A stretch of DNA of 64,000 nt from Novosphingobium sp. PhB57 (GTDB lineage Bacteria > Pseudomonadota > Alphaproteobacteria > Sphingomonadales > Sphingomonadaceae), in assembly GCF_004342985.1 (NCBI RefSeq), contig NZ_SMBO01000004.1, forward strand, positions 124,001 to 188,000, written 5' to 3'. A model generated the notes under the pieces. It saw nothing but the letters and a program-made list of their open reading frames with translations. It was not told the DNA's origin and searched no databases. Shown here in pieces: positions 1 through 8,394 of the stretch. The position numbers were made by a program, and so were the translations under genes. Every line of letters begins with the position of its first letter. Positions within the stretch are counted from its first letter, which is position 1.

Positions 1-1186
1 CAAGACCGTATTCCCAGTCGAGATAGGCCTGCATGGCGGTCTCGCGGTTGTCGGTGCCTTCGTAAGGGCGCTTGTAGCGGCCATGCGCCCCGCGCGGCGC
101 CGGGGCGCCGTCGCCTCCGGTTTCCAGCGGACCGTCGAAGGCGTCAGCCAGCACCAGCACCTCCCAGCCGAGCTGGGCAAGCCACGAAGCGGTCATGTCT
201 GCCCGCGAACCGAGGTCGTCGGCCAGCACGATGCGCGCCCCGCGCACGGGGGCGAAATGATCGGTTTCCTGCACCAGCTGCCCGCCCGGCGCATTGCGGA
301 ACCCCGCGGGATGACCGGCCGCAAATTCGGCAGGCTGGCGCACGTCGAAGCGATAGAGAGTGCGATCGTCGTGGGCGAGCAAAGCCCTGAGGTCCGCGCC
401 GTCGATCCGGCGCACGCCGGCGCGGTAGGCCACGTCACGGGCCCGCGTGCGGGCAAGGTCCTGTCCGCCCTCTTCGCCCTTGTCGACGTTTTCCTGCCGC
501 CCGGTTTCCAACGTCTGCCCGGCCAGTGTCCAGCCGATCGTACCGTTGCGCAGGGCGAAGATGCGGTTCGGCAGGCCTGCGTTGATAAGCGACTGGGTGC
601 CGATGATGCTGCGCGTGCGCCCGGCGCAGTTGACGATGATCGTCGTATCCGAATCCGGCGCGGCAACGGGCGCTCGCAGTACGAGTTCCGCGCCCGGCAC
701 GCTGCGGCCGCCCGGAATGCTCATGGTCGCATATTCCTCGAACCGGCGGGCATCGAGAATGGCGATGTCGGCCTTTTCCTCGATCAGCGCGAGCACGTCC
801 GGCGCTGGAAGCGAGGGAGTCTGGCGGCGGTGTTCCACCAGTTCCCCGAAGGCCTTGGAGTAGCTGTTGACGTCCTCGAACAGTTCATAGCCCGCTGCAC
901 GCCAACCGGGCAGTCCGCCTGCCAGCAGGTCGACCTGCGTATAACCGAGCGCGCGGAACTGGTGCAGCGCCGGTTCGGCAAGCCCCTCCCCGTCATCATA
1001 GACCACGATCGGGGTATCCTTGCGCGGGATGCGCCAGGGCGCTTCCAGAGCGATGCGTTGCAACGGAATCTGCGCCGCGAAAAGCGGGTGGCCGAGCGCG
1101 AACTGAGCCTCCTGCCGTACATCGATGAGCGCTATCTCACGGCGGCCCAGCAAGGCGCTTCGGACTTGCGCGGGAGAAACACTCAT
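1..1186 (-). CDS. Multi-domain rhodanese sulfurtransferase (3' end beyond window)
   Basis: The gene runs off the left edge; 395 codons are visible. The translation shows at least three rhodanese folds, at about residues 1-110, 125-235 and 250-350. Only the second keeps an active-site cysteine loop, CAGRTRS (Cys187). The equivalent loops of the first and third domains read YDDGEG and ADDLGS, so they are probably non-catalytic. Proteins of this type move sulfane sulfur from thiosulfate or persulfides to thiol acceptors. The ATG overlaps the stop of the thiol dioxygenase gene (ATGA), so the two are translationally coupled and probably act on the same thiol/persulfide. It is the last visible gene of a leftward sulfur operon starting at the ABC permease. 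The class is secure; the substrate is inferred. Confidence 0.88.
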   Translation of the reverse strand, partial: MSVSPAQVRSALLGRREIALIDVRQEAQFALGHPLFAAQIPLQRIALEAPWRIPRKDTPIVVYDDGEGLAEPALHQFRALGYTQVDLLAGGLPGWRAAGYELFEDVNSYSKAFGELVEHRRQTPSLPAPDVLALIEEKADIAILDARRFEEYATMSIPGGRSVPGAELVLRAPVAAPDSDTTIIVNCAGRTRSIIGTQSLINAGLPNRIFALRNGTIGWTLAGQTLETGRQENVDKGEEGGQDLARTRARDVAYRAGVRRIDGADLRALLAHDDRTLYRFDVRQPAEFAAGHPAGFRNAPGGQLVQETDHFAPVRGARIVLADDLGSRADMTASWLAQLGWEVLVLADAFDGPLETGGDGAPAPRGAHGRYKRPYEGTDNRETAMQAYLDWEYGL

Positions 1187-1803
1187 GCCCGGATCACTCC
1201 ATTCCAGAGGTTGGGCAGAACGTCGTTCGCATAGCCCGAGATGAAAGGGCGTTCCTCGCCGCTGTCGCGGTACGTCGCGCGCTCGACGGCGCCAATATTG
1301 CCCCCGTAGACGTGGATCGAAATCGAGGTTCGGTCGGCAAAGGCGTTGGCCACGCGGTGAATGTCGCCGACGTGGGGATCGATCCCTTCCACTTCGCCTT
1401 CGCGAAGCTCTCCGGTCCCGCCTTGCTGAACGAGCGAGCCATCCCCGCGGCGACGGTAGTTCTGCACGCGCTCCGCTCCGCGCAGCACGCCGACGAGACC
1501 CCAGACGCGGTGATCGTGGATCGGGGTCGCCTGGCCCGGCCCCCAGACGAAGGACACCACGCTGAAACGCTCGGCGCTGTCGCAGTGCAGGAGGTATTGC
1601 TGATAGCGCTCGGGATGCGGGCGGGCGAAGGCATCGGGCAGCCAATCGTCGCGCGAGACCAGGCGGGCGAGCAGGTCGCCGCCGTCTGCGAGGATTTCCG
1701 CCTGTCCGGCGGCGCTGTCGATCAAGGCCGCGAAGCCCCTCACGAAGCGGCGCAGCGGCGCCATATCGTTCGCAGGGATGACGAGAGAAACCGGCGCGTT
1801 CAT
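1183..1803 (-). CDS. Cysteine dioxygenase-type thiol dioxygenase
   Basis: 206-residue cupin-fold protein of the CDO type I family, which oxidises cysteine or a related thiol (for example 3-mercaptopropionate) to the sulfinic acid with non-haem iron and O2. The iron ligands are visible: His96 and His98 in the HDHRVWG motif and His149 in GDIHRV. Tyr166, 17 residues after the third histidine, matches the catalytic tyrosine of the family. No cysteine lies at the mammalian thioether-crosslink position, as is usual in bacterial members. The start overlaps the ABC ATPase stop (ATGA) and the stop overlaps the rhodanese start, giving a tightly coupled sulfur operon. Whether cysteine or another thiol is the substrate cannot be decided from sequence. 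Confidence 0.9.
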   Translation of the reverse strand: MNAPVSLVIPANDMAPLRRFVRGFAALIDSAAGQAEILADGGDLLARLVSRDDWLPDAFARPHPERYQQYLLHCDSAERFSVVSFVWGPGQATPIHDHRVWGLVGVLRGAERVQNYRRRGDGSLVQQGGTGELREGEVEGIDPHVGDIHRVANAFADRTSISIHVYGGNIGAVERATYRDSGEERPFISGYANDVLPNLWNGVIRA

Positions 1804-2597
1804 GCCAGGCCTCCGGCGTGAAGCGCGATGATCTCGGCCGGCGAGGGACCTTCGGCTACGTGCCCGCCAAGCGCGCTCAGTAGACGGCTGCGCAGCCCTC
1901 GCGCGACATGGGCGCGCTCTCCGCGAGGCGCTTCGATCCGCTCCTGCGTGACAATGCGGCCCTGGTCCAGGAGGACGATCCGGTCGGCCAGCGCGATCGC
2001 CTCGTCCACATCGTGCGTGACCATCATCACCGCCGGCCGGTGCCGCGTCCAGAGCGCGAGCACGAGTTCGTGCATCCGCAGCCGGGTCAGAGCGTCCAGC
2101 GCCGCGAAAGGCTCGTCCAGCAGCAGCAGGCGCGGTTCGCGAACCAGGGCGCGGGCCAGCGCAACCCGCTGCGCCTCGCCGCCGGAAAGGGTCAGCGGCC
2201 AGGCATCGAGCCGGTGCTCAAGGCCCACCTCGCGCAGGGCATCCTCAGCCCGCCGGCGCACGTCGCCCTGCCGAAGACCCAACGCGACATTGCGCCAGAC
2301 TTTCTTCCACGGCAGCAGCCGCGCATCCTGGAACACCACCGCGCGCGAGTCTGGAACCGTGACATCCTGCCCGGTCGTCGGATCGAGCCCGGCCAGAGTG
2401 CGCAGCAACGTGGTCTTGCCCGAGCCGGACCGGCCAAGCAGGGTCACGAATTCCCCCGGTGCGATGTCGAGGTTCAACCCCGAAATGACAGTGTCATCGC
2501 CGAAGCTGCGACTGAAGTCCCGCAGGCGGACGACCGGCGGCGTCATGTAGAATTCGGGCGCTGTTGCGCGGTGCGGACCGATCTTTCGGGCGTCCAT
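1800..2597 (-). CDS. ABC transporter ATP-binding protein, sulfonate/nitrate/taurine type
   Basis: Cytoplasmic ATPase of an SsuB/TauB-like importer, about 265 residues from the start chosen here. It shows Walker A (GRSGSGKTT), the ABC signature (LSGGEAQRVALARAL), Walker B (LLLLDEPFAALD) and the H-loop (VTHDVDEA). The ATG at 2597 has GGAG 8-9 nt upstream. An ATG at 2636 that overlaps the permease stop (ATGA) and a more distal one at 2660 both lack a ribosome site, so an N-terminal extension is less likely. It pairs with the permease just upstream. No periplasmic binding protein gene lies in the window. Together with the downstream dioxygenase and rhodanese this points to uptake of an organosulfur compound, which is inference. 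Confidence 0.9.
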   Translation of the reverse strand: MDARKIGPHRATAPEFYMTPPVVRLRDFSRSFGDDTVISGLNLDIAPGEFVTLLGRSGSGKTTLLRTLAGLDPTTGQDVTVPDSRAVVFQDARLLPWKKVWRNVALGLRQGDVRRRAEDALREVGLEHRLDAWPLTLSGGEAQRVALARALVREPRLLLLDEPFAALDALTRLRMHELVLALWTRHRPAVMMVTHDVDEAIALADRIVLLDQGRIVTQERIEAPRGERAHVARGLRSRLLSALGGHVAEGPSPAEIIALHAGGLA

Positions 2598-2632
2598 GGC
2601 TGGGTTCTCCGGATAAGGTGCGGATCTGGGCG

Positions 2633-3439
2633 TCATTGCGAGACGATGCTGGGGCGCCACACCAGGGCGCGGCTTTCCACGGCGCGCACAAGGGCGTCGG
2701 CGGCAAGACCAAGCACCGCGTAGACCATCAGACAGACCACGATGATGTCGGTCCGCATGAAGTCGCGTGCATTGTTGATGAGATAGCCGAGACCGGCCGA
2801 AGCGTTGATCTGTTCGGCAACGACCAGCACGAGGATGGCGACCGACAGGGAATAGCGCAGCCCGACCAGCAGCGAGGGAAGCGCGCCGGGCAGAATGACA
2901 TGCCAGATCTGCTCGGCACGGCTCAAGCCGAAGCTGCGCGCACCCTCCAGAAGCCGCACGTCCACGCTGCGGATGCCGCTATACAGATTGAGATAGACCG
3001 GAAAGATCGAGGCGAAGGCGATCAGGGCGATCTTGGGCGTTTCGCCTATCCCGAACCAGACGATGAACAGGGGTGTCAGCGCCAGCGTCGGGATCGTGCG
3101 CTTGATCTGCATGATCGGATCGACCGCGACCTCTCCTTGCCGCGACAGCCCGGCGACCAGCGCCAGCACAACGCCAATGGTGATCCCGATCGCGAGTCCG
3201 ATCGCCACACGCAGGAAAGAGACCCAGAGGTTGTTCGAAAGCTCCCCGGAAAGCGCCATGTCCAGCATCGTGGACAGCACTGTCGACGGCGCCGCCAGAG
3301 TGCGTTCGGGAATGAGGCCGCACCGCGATCCCAGCTCCCACAGCAGCAGGAACAGCAAGGGTGACAGCCAGCGTGCGCTGCGCAGCGTATGGGCCAGCGC
3401 TCCGAACGAGAGGATACGGGAGGACGGGCGGGCGCTCAT
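2633..3439 (-). CDS. ABC transporter permease, SsuC/TauC type
   Basis: 268-residue inner-membrane permease of the binding-protein-dependent transport family (BPD_transp_1), with several hydrophobic helices. The EAA loop follows the usual pattern around EGARSFGLSRAEQIWHVILPGALPS, split here as EGARSFGLSR then AEQIWHVILPGALPS. It is the first gene of the leftward operon with the ATPase, thiol dioxygenase and rhodanese. GAGAAG precedes the ATG. The leader between the promoter region and the ATG contains an inverted repeat (GATGTCT at 3441-3447, AGACATC at 3472-3478) that could hide the ribosome site. It is divergent from a LysR regulator, the usual arrangement for control. Specificity is not readable; organosulfur import is suggested by the neighbours. 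Confidence 0.9.
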   Translation of the reverse strand: MSARPSSRILSFGALAHTLRSARWLSPLLFLLLWELGSRCGLIPERTLAAPSTVLSTMLDMALSGELSNNLWVSFLRVAIGLAIGITIGVVLALVAGLSRQGEVAVDPIMQIKRTIPTLALTPLFIVWFGIGETPKIALIAFASIFPVYLNLYSGIRSVDVRLLEGARSFGLSRAEQIWHVILPGALPSLLVGLRYSLSVAILVLVVAEQINASAGLGYLINNARDFMRTDIIVVCLMVYAVLGLAADALVRAVESRALVWRPSIVSQ

Positions 3440-3484
3440 TGATGTCTTCTCGGATATGGCATCCGCGGAAGAGACATCGCATTG

Positions 3485-3502
3485 TCTACTAATTCAATTG
3501 AG
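3485..3502. promoter_or_regulatory. Copy 1 of an 18-bp direct repeat, candidate LysR operator
   Basis: TCTACTAATTCAATTGAG lies about 46 bp upstream of the ABC permease start. An identical sequence except for three consecutive central bases recurs at 3643-3660 in the same gap. LysR regulators bind AT-rich interrupted repeats beside their own and their target promoters. Assignment to the adjacent LysR protein is inference. Confidence 0.45.
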
Positions 3503-3642
3503 TTTTGACGAAAGGCCTATCAGCCGCGCTCATAACGCAGGGAAACCGCGGATTCTCGTAGCTGAATCGTGCAGCAAGCGGGGTGAATGCCGCCCACCTT
3601 TTCCTGAGAGGCCACACAAGCATTGCCATCAGCGGGACAAAC

Positions 3643-3660
3643 TCTACTAATTTGGTTGAG
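3643..3660. promoter_or_regulatory. Copy 2 of the 18-bp direct repeat, candidate LysR operator
   Basis: TCTACTAATTTGGTTGAG lies about 56 bp upstream of the LysR start. It matches copy 1 at 15 of 18 positions, with all three differences in the middle. The spacing between copies is 158 bp, so each copy sits at a promoter-like distance from one of the two divergent genes. Confidence 0.45.
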
Positions 3661-3715
3661 ATAGTGCGGGCCGCTAGGTTCGCGCCGATGCCCTCTCTGA
3701 GCGAGTGATTCTCAC

Positions 3716-4549
3716 ATGCCTGTAAATCTGCCGACCAACCTGCTGCGCAGCTTCGTGACGATCGTCGATACGGGCTCCATGCTCAACGCAGCGGAACGGG
3801 TCTTCGTGAGCCAGTCCGCACTGAGCCTGCAGATCAAGCGTCTGGAGGAGCTGCTCCAGCAGGCCCTGTTCCACCGCGACGGCCGCCGGCTCACGCTGAC
3901 CCCTTCGGGTGAGCTGATGCTGGAATATGCCCGCAAGGTGCTGAACATTCATGACGAGGCCGTCGCCGCCGTAACCGCGGGCCATTTCACCGGGCCTGCG
4001 AGAATCGGCATGGTCCAGGATTTCGCCGAGATGCTGCTGTCCGGGCTTCTCGCCCGCTTCGCCGAACTGCATCCCGAGGCGCAGCTCTATTCGCGGATCG
4101 CCGGCACCGCGGAATTGCTGGGCCAGCTTGAACGTCGTCAGTTGGATATCGTGCTGGGCTTTGCCGCGGCGAGCGATCCGGGCGCCATCGCCAGTGCGCC
4201 CATGGCCTGGTACGGCAATCCCGACCTTGCCCGGAAAACCGTGGTGCAGCTCGCCGTGCTGGAGCCGCCCTGCCGCTTTCGCGAAGCGGCGATCCATGCT
4301 CTGGAGGAAGCCGGGCGGCCCTACCGGATATCTGTGGAGACGCCCAACCTCACTGCCTTGCGGGCGGCTGTCGATGCCGGGCTCGGAGTGACCTGCCGCA
4401 CGCATCTGTTCCTGCGTGACGCGCCGCTGGAAGATGGAGACTTGCCCGCCCTTCCCAACGTCTCCTGCATTCTCCAGACCGCGCCGAACCTGGACGGCCC
4501 GACAAGCCAGCTGGCCAGCCTGGCGCGCGAAGTCGTGGCCGCGTTGTAG
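3716..4549 (+). CDS. LysR-family transcriptional regulator
   Basis: 277 residues. The N-terminal winged helix-turn-helix (about residues 5-65) is typical of LysR proteins: LLRSFVTIVDTGSMLNAAE, then SQSALSLQIKRLEELL and LTPSGELMLEYARKVL. The rest is a periplasmic-binding-protein-like effector domain (about 90-275). The gene is divergent from the ABC permease and separated from it by a 276-bp gap holding two copies of an 18-bp repeat. This fits activation of the sulfur operon in response to a sulfur compound. Regulation of the peroxiredoxin-like gene 109 bp downstream is also possible. Effector unknown. Confidence 0.9.
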   Translation: MPVNLPTNLLRSFVTIVDTGSMLNAAERVFVSQSALSLQIKRLEELLQQALFHRDGRRLTLTPSGELMLEYARKVLNIHDEAVAAVTAGHFTGPARIGMVQDFAEMLLSGLLARFAELHPEAQLYSRIAGTAELLGQLERRQLDIVLGFAAASDPGAIASAPMAWYGNPDLARKTVVQLAVLEPPCRFREAAIHALEEAGRPYRISVETPNLTALRAAVDAGLGVTCRTHLFLRDAPLEDGDLPALPNVSCILQTAPNLDGPTSQLASLAREVVAAL

Positions 4550-4658
4550 ACCGCCAAGCCCTTATTGAAAATTATCAAGGGTGCGACTGCGCTTCTTGTT
4601 ATCGCCGCCGCGGCGCCCCGCCTAGCCTTGCCCCCGGACATCCATCCGGAGGGAAAGA

Positions 4659-5354
4659 ATGACGAAGAGCCTCAAGGATCGTTTCACCGAGCTTCAGGCC
4701 GAGCGCGCACGGACTTGGAGCGCCGAGCAGCTCGAGCGAAACGCTGCGCAGCGCCGCGAACTGGCCAGACGTCACGACCCCGCGACATTGCCGCGCGCGG
4801 GTGACGTGATCGCGCCTTTCAGGCTCATCGACCAGGATGGAGGGGAACTCACCCGCGACCAGCTTCTCGCAGAGGGACCGGCGGTGCTGGTGTTCTTCCG
4901 CTTCGGCGGCTGCCCGGCCTGCAACATCGCCCTGCCCTATTACAACGAAACCCTATGGCCCGCGCTTCGCGAGCATGGAATTCCACTCGTTGCCGTCAGC
5001 GCGCAGATCCCCGTCGATCGGGCGCTGATCGAGCGCCACCAGCTCGGCTTCACCGTCGCCAGCGACCCCGGCTATGCACTGGCGAGAGACCTCGGCATCA
5101 CGTTCCTGCCCGAAGAACAGCCTGAAGTCGCGCCCGGCCAGGAATGGATAGGCTCGACACTCGGCACGTTCAGTTACGAAATCGACCAGCCTGCCGTCCT
5201 GGTGCTTGGCAAGGACGCCAAGGTCCTGTTCTTCGAAGCGAGCCCGGATTGGCTGCAACGCACTGACAGCGAAACGATCCTGAGCGCCCTGGCAAGCCAG
5301 GGAACAAGCCTCGGGCATTTCGGCGAACCGCTTGATGTGCAGTCATCCTTATAG
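4659..5354 (+). CDS. Peroxiredoxin-like (AhpC/TSA family) protein
   Basis: 231 residues with a thioredoxin fold. After an N-terminal helical stretch of about 45 residues comes the redox segment FFRFGGCPACNIALPYY, with Cys85 and Cys88 as a CPAC pair. The usual peroxiredoxin T-x-x-C loop is replaced by G-G-C-P-A-C, so it may be a thiol-disulfide reductase or atypical peroxidase rather than a classical 2-Cys peroxiredoxin. No signal peptide is seen, so it is cytoplasmic. The start is supported by GGAGGGAAAG upstream. It follows the LysR gene on the same strand, so thiol or oxidative stress control is plausible but unproven. Confidence 0.85.
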   Translation: MTKSLKDRFTELQAERARTWSAEQLERNAAQRRELARRHDPATLPRAGDVIAPFRLIDQDGGELTRDQLLAEGPAVLVFFRFGGCPACNIALPYYNETLWPALREHGIPLVAVSAQIPVDRALIERHQLGFTVASDPGYALARDLGITFLPEEQPEVAPGQEWIGSTLGTFSYEIDQPAVLVLGKDAKVLFFEASPDWLQRTDSETILSALASQGTSLGHFGEPLDVQSSL

Positions 5355-5775
5355 AAAACATGCCGGGGCCAGCGAATGGCGAAATTGAGCACGGACGCAT
5401 ATTCCGGCTCTGCCCTGCGTTGCTGCCCATTGCCTGTTGAGCGCTCACGGTGGCCGCTGCGATCCCAAGGATGATCCCCGTCAGTGCTTACGCCCGGTCA
5501 GCCTTTCCGCCACCGGCATGCACATGAGACAGCCATTGGCGCCGAAATGTTCGCAGCGCCTACGCGCGATTTCCTCATCGGTCGGAAATCAGGCGTCGAT
5601 TCCTCCGCGAACACCTTGATATCCGCATTGGGGAAGGCGCTGGCGGTCAATTAGGCAGGGAAAGGCGGCGGGTCCTAGGGTAAATCCGAGCGCCCCTCCG
5701 CCATCACCCTCGATCAGCACACCTCGCCTCAAGGCAGCCTTGCGGAGAGTGCCTCTCCCCGCAAGAACGGCGCCG
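5355..5775. other. 421-bp gap with possible decayed coding remnant
   Basis: No convincing intact gene. On the minus strand, about 5645-5490 reads as protein-like fragments in two frames: FPNADIKVFAEESTPDFRP, then after a frame change DEEIARRRCEHFGANGCL, ending in a stop near 5487. This looks like the end of a broken gene, but I do not recognise the family. The rest of the gap shows nothing I can name. Confidence 0.3.
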
Positions 5776-6654
5776 TTACTGCCCGACGCCGCGCAAGGGG
5801 CCGGTGCCGTTGAACTTGCCGGCCTGATAGTCGCGGATGGCCTCGCCGATTTCCGCCTGCGTGTTCATGACGAAGGGACCATGGGCCACCACCGGTTCGC
5901 GGATCGGGTCGGCGTGGCCGAACAGGAGCACCGCGTCGCTTTGCGCCTCGATCGAAAGGGTGTCGCCATCATCTCTCACGGTGACGAGATGCCAGGCGTT
6001 CACGGCCTCGCCGCTGACCGAGACGCTTCCAGATACGACATAAAGAAACACGCTCCGCTCTTTGGGAGCCGGCAGGTCGATCCGCGCGCCGGCGGTCAGA
6101 CGCAGGGTCGACATGAACACGCCGGTGAGCGACGGGATCGGCCCGGTGTGGTCCCCATAGGTGCCCGCTATCAGGTTCAGGGTACCCTGCCCTCCGGCGA
6201 TCGGGATCGCGGGAATGCCGTCGGCCTGAACGCCGGTGTAGCGCGGAGGTGACATCTTCAGCTGCGACGGAAGATTGACCCAGAGCTGGAGGATTTCCAG
6301 GGCACCGCCTGCTTGCTTGAAGCTGGGCGGCGACACTTCCGCGTGGATCAGGCCGGAGCCTGCCGTCATCCATTGCACGCCGCCCGCTTCGATGATGCTT
6401 TCATGGCCGCCCGTGTCGTGGTGGGCGAGATTGCCTTCGAGAATGAAGGTCACCGTCTCGAAGCCGCGGTGCGGATGCGGACCGAAAGGCAGGCCGTTGT
6501 TTCCGGGCTGATAGACCTGCGGGCCGTGATGATTCAGGAAAAGGAACGGATCGACCTGATCGAGGCCCGGTCCCGGCACCGGCCGCCGGGTGACGAGGTC
6601 AGCGATATCGTCGCGGCGGGCGGGATGGATCCCGGCAACGGAACGGCTGGTCAT
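5776..6654 (-). CDS. Pirin family protein
   Basis: 292-residue bicupin. The pirin iron site is complete in the N-terminal cupin: His60 and His62 (PHPHRGFETV), His104 and Glu106 (GSGLIHAE). The C-terminal half has the pirin_C domain (about 175-275). Bacterial pirins are quercetinase-like dioxygenases or redox-sensing partners of other proteins; which applies here is unknown. The ATG at 6654 is chosen because AAAGGAATTCCC lies directly upstream and the pirin fold starts there; an in-frame ATG further upstream would only add an unrelated extension. It is divergent from the secreted DUF6683-like gene. There are no operon partners. Confidence 0.93.
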   Translation of the reverse strand: MTSRSVAGIHPARRDDIADLVTRRPVPGPGLDQVDPFLFLNHHGPQVYQPGNNGLPFGPHPHRGFETVTFILEGNLAHHDTGGHESIIEAGGVQWMTAGSGLIHAEVSPPSFKQAGGALEILQLWVNLPSQLKMSPPRYTGVQADGIPAIPIAGGQGTLNLIAGTYGDHTGPIPSLTGVFMSTLRLTAGARIDLPAPKERSVFLYVVSGSVSVSGEAVNAWHLVTVRDDGDTLSIEAQSDAVLLFGHADPIREPVVAHGPFVMNTQAEIGEAIRDYQAGKFNGTGPLRGVGQ

Positions 6655-6897
6655 GGGAATTCCTTTTTGGAAAGCACGCGGCGCAAAGCGCTGGTCTTGC
6701 TTCGTGAGGTCCGAACGCGGTTCTGATGCTCCGGATAGCAGGAGGACCCGTGATGGCAATCCATTGCAGCTTGATGGCAGAGCCAGGCGGTATGGCGGGG
6801 ACCGTTCGCCCCATCATTCGAACGGCCTATCGCCCCTGTCATGACCGCGTTATGTCTCAGCGGCCAGCGCGGTTCGGTATGTCCCGAAGGAGGTCCG

Positions 6898-8184
6898 ATG
6901 CTCCCCCGCGTCCTGATACCGTCTGCCCTCCTGCTGCTGGCTTCTGGCCCGGCCGCCGCCGCGCAGTCCGAACCGGCCACCCGCTTTCACCGGGACCCCG
7001 CGCTCCTTGCCGAGAAGGAGGCGAAGATCGTCGCTTTGTTCGGGCAGAAATCACCGCAGGCCGGGGCGGAACTGGAGAAGCTTTTCCGGGAGGATATCGT
7101 CGCCAAGGTCCGGCCCGCCTATGGGAAACTCGGCTTCGATATCGAAGACGTGGTGGATCTCGTCTCCGCTTACTGGATGGTCGCCTGGCTGGCCGCAAAC
7201 GGCATTGTCGATGACAGCCGCCCCGATCGCGAGACAGCGCAGGCAGTGCGGGCGCAGATGCGCAAGGTGATGCTCGCCAATCCCGGTTTCGCCGCCCTGG
7301 ACGACCGCGGGCGGCAGGATATCGGAGACACCATGCTGCTCCAGGCGCTGCTTGCCGAAATCCAGATGCAGGCCGCAGCCACGCAGGGCGCCGCGATGAA
7401 ACGGCAGGTGAGTGACGCCGTCCAGGCGCAGGCCGCCGCTCTGCTCAAGGTGGACATGCGCCGCATGTCGCTGACGGCGAAGGGCTTCGCCGGACAAGGC
7501 GCACCATCGGCAGCGGGAACCGCCCCGCCGCCCCCTGCCCCAACACCCGTGCGGGCGTCAGGGATGTCTGCCACGAGCAAAGCTGCCGGCCTGTATTTTC
7601 GCGCGATTTCGGGCGGCGGCGGGGTCGACTGGGAGCCGCTCGCATTCTTCGGCAACGGCGAATACTGGGAGATCGGCGCCACGCCGCTCGACGAGTTGAA
7701 CGTCGCAGAGTCCAAGGCGCGCGAGCCGCACCGCTGGGGGCGTTGGCAGCAGGCAGGCGGAGGCTTTCGTCTGACCGGCAGCGACGGCCATACGAACGAC
7801 TACACGCTTCCCTCCGGCAACTTCTTTCCGGCCTTCTCCAGCGCACAGGGCGGCGCGACACTCTCCGGCGCCTATTCACGCACCAGCTCCAGCGGGCTGC
7901 AAGGCGGCGGAACGACGGTGGCACTGTTCGTGGACAAGATCCGCTTCACGCCGGACGGGCAGTTCGTGGAGGGATCCAACATGGGCGCGATGGGCAGCGG
8001 CGTTTACGCCGGGCGCAAGACTGGTGGCAGCGGGCGTTACCGGCTGTCCGGCACCACGCTTGAACTCACATATGCCGACGGGCGGGTAAAGCGGACGAGC
8101 TTCGCTTACGGCGCGACCGGGCGGCCTGCACACCCTTCGAAGGACATGGTCTTCATCGGCGGCGATACTTTCGTCACGGACTAG
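6898..8184 (+). CDS. Secreted DUF6683-like protein
   Basis: 428 residues from the ATG preceded by a strong AAGGAGG; an upstream in-frame ATG at 6841 lacks a ribosome site. Residues 1-22 form a signal peptide ending in AAAAQ. The helical N-terminal half (about 25-200), including VVDLVSAYWMVAWLAANGI, resembles DUF6683 proteins of sphingomonads. A Pro-rich linker (about 205-220) leads to a Gly/Ser-rich domain of about 200 residues, probably beta-rich (for example FFGNGEYWEIGATPL and GRYRLSGTTLELTYADG). It is probably periplasmic or surface-exposed. Function unknown; the two-part layout suggests a helical sensor or adaptor joined to a ligand-binding domain. The DUF assignment is from memory of the family pattern. 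Confidence 0.75.
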   Translation: MLPRVLIPSALLLLASGPAAAAQSEPATRFHRDPALLAEKEAKIVALFGQKSPQAGAELEKLFREDIVAKVRPAYGKLGFDIEDVVDLVSAYWMVAWLAANGIVDDSRPDRETAQAVRAQMRKVMLANPGFAALDDRGRQDIGDTMLLQALLAEIQMQAAATQGAAMKRQVSDAVQAQAAALLKVDMRRMSLTAKGFAGQGAPSAAGTAPPPPAPTPVRASGMSATSKAAGLYFRAISGGGGVDWEPLAFFGNGEYWEIGATPLDELNVAESKAREPHRWGRWQQAGGGFRLTGSDGHTNDYTLPSGNFFPAFSSAQGGATLSGAYSRTSSSGLQGGGTTVALFVDKIRFTPDGQFVEGSNMGAMGSGVYAGRKTGGSGRYRLSGTTLELTYADGRVKRTSFAYGATGRPAHPSKDMVFIGGDTFVTD

Positions 8185-8188
8185 GCCG

Positions 8189-8219
8189 GCAAGGCGCATC
8201 CGCCATGCGAATGCCTTGC
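8189..8219 (+). terminator. Hairpin just after the DUF6683-like gene
   Basis: GCAAGGCGCAT and ATGCG/CCTTGC arms form an imperfect stem with a short bulge 5 bp after the stop codon. No U-tract follows, so termination strength is uncertain. Confidence 0.35.
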
Positions 8220-8394
8220 AACCGCTGCAAGGATCCCTGCGAAAGTGGCTCTTGCGGCTGGTCGGCGGCTTGGATTAGAGCCATGCCATGCTGATCGAAA
8301 CCCAGGCTTGCGCAACCGGCTACCAGTGTGACGGCAAGCCCCCGCATGTCGTGGCCGCGCATGGTCCCGCCGCGAATGCTGCCGAGATTTCCCT

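Noticed and set aside
3441..3478. GATGTCT/AGACATC inverted repeat in the ABC permease leader as a riboswitch
   Set aside because: Only 7-bp arms with a long loop and no conserved riboswitch sequence; noted only as a possible local hairpin.
5437..5619. 60-codon plus-strand frame in the gap before the pirin gene
   Set aside because: No ribosome site or recognisable motif, and the minus strand gives more protein-like fragments.
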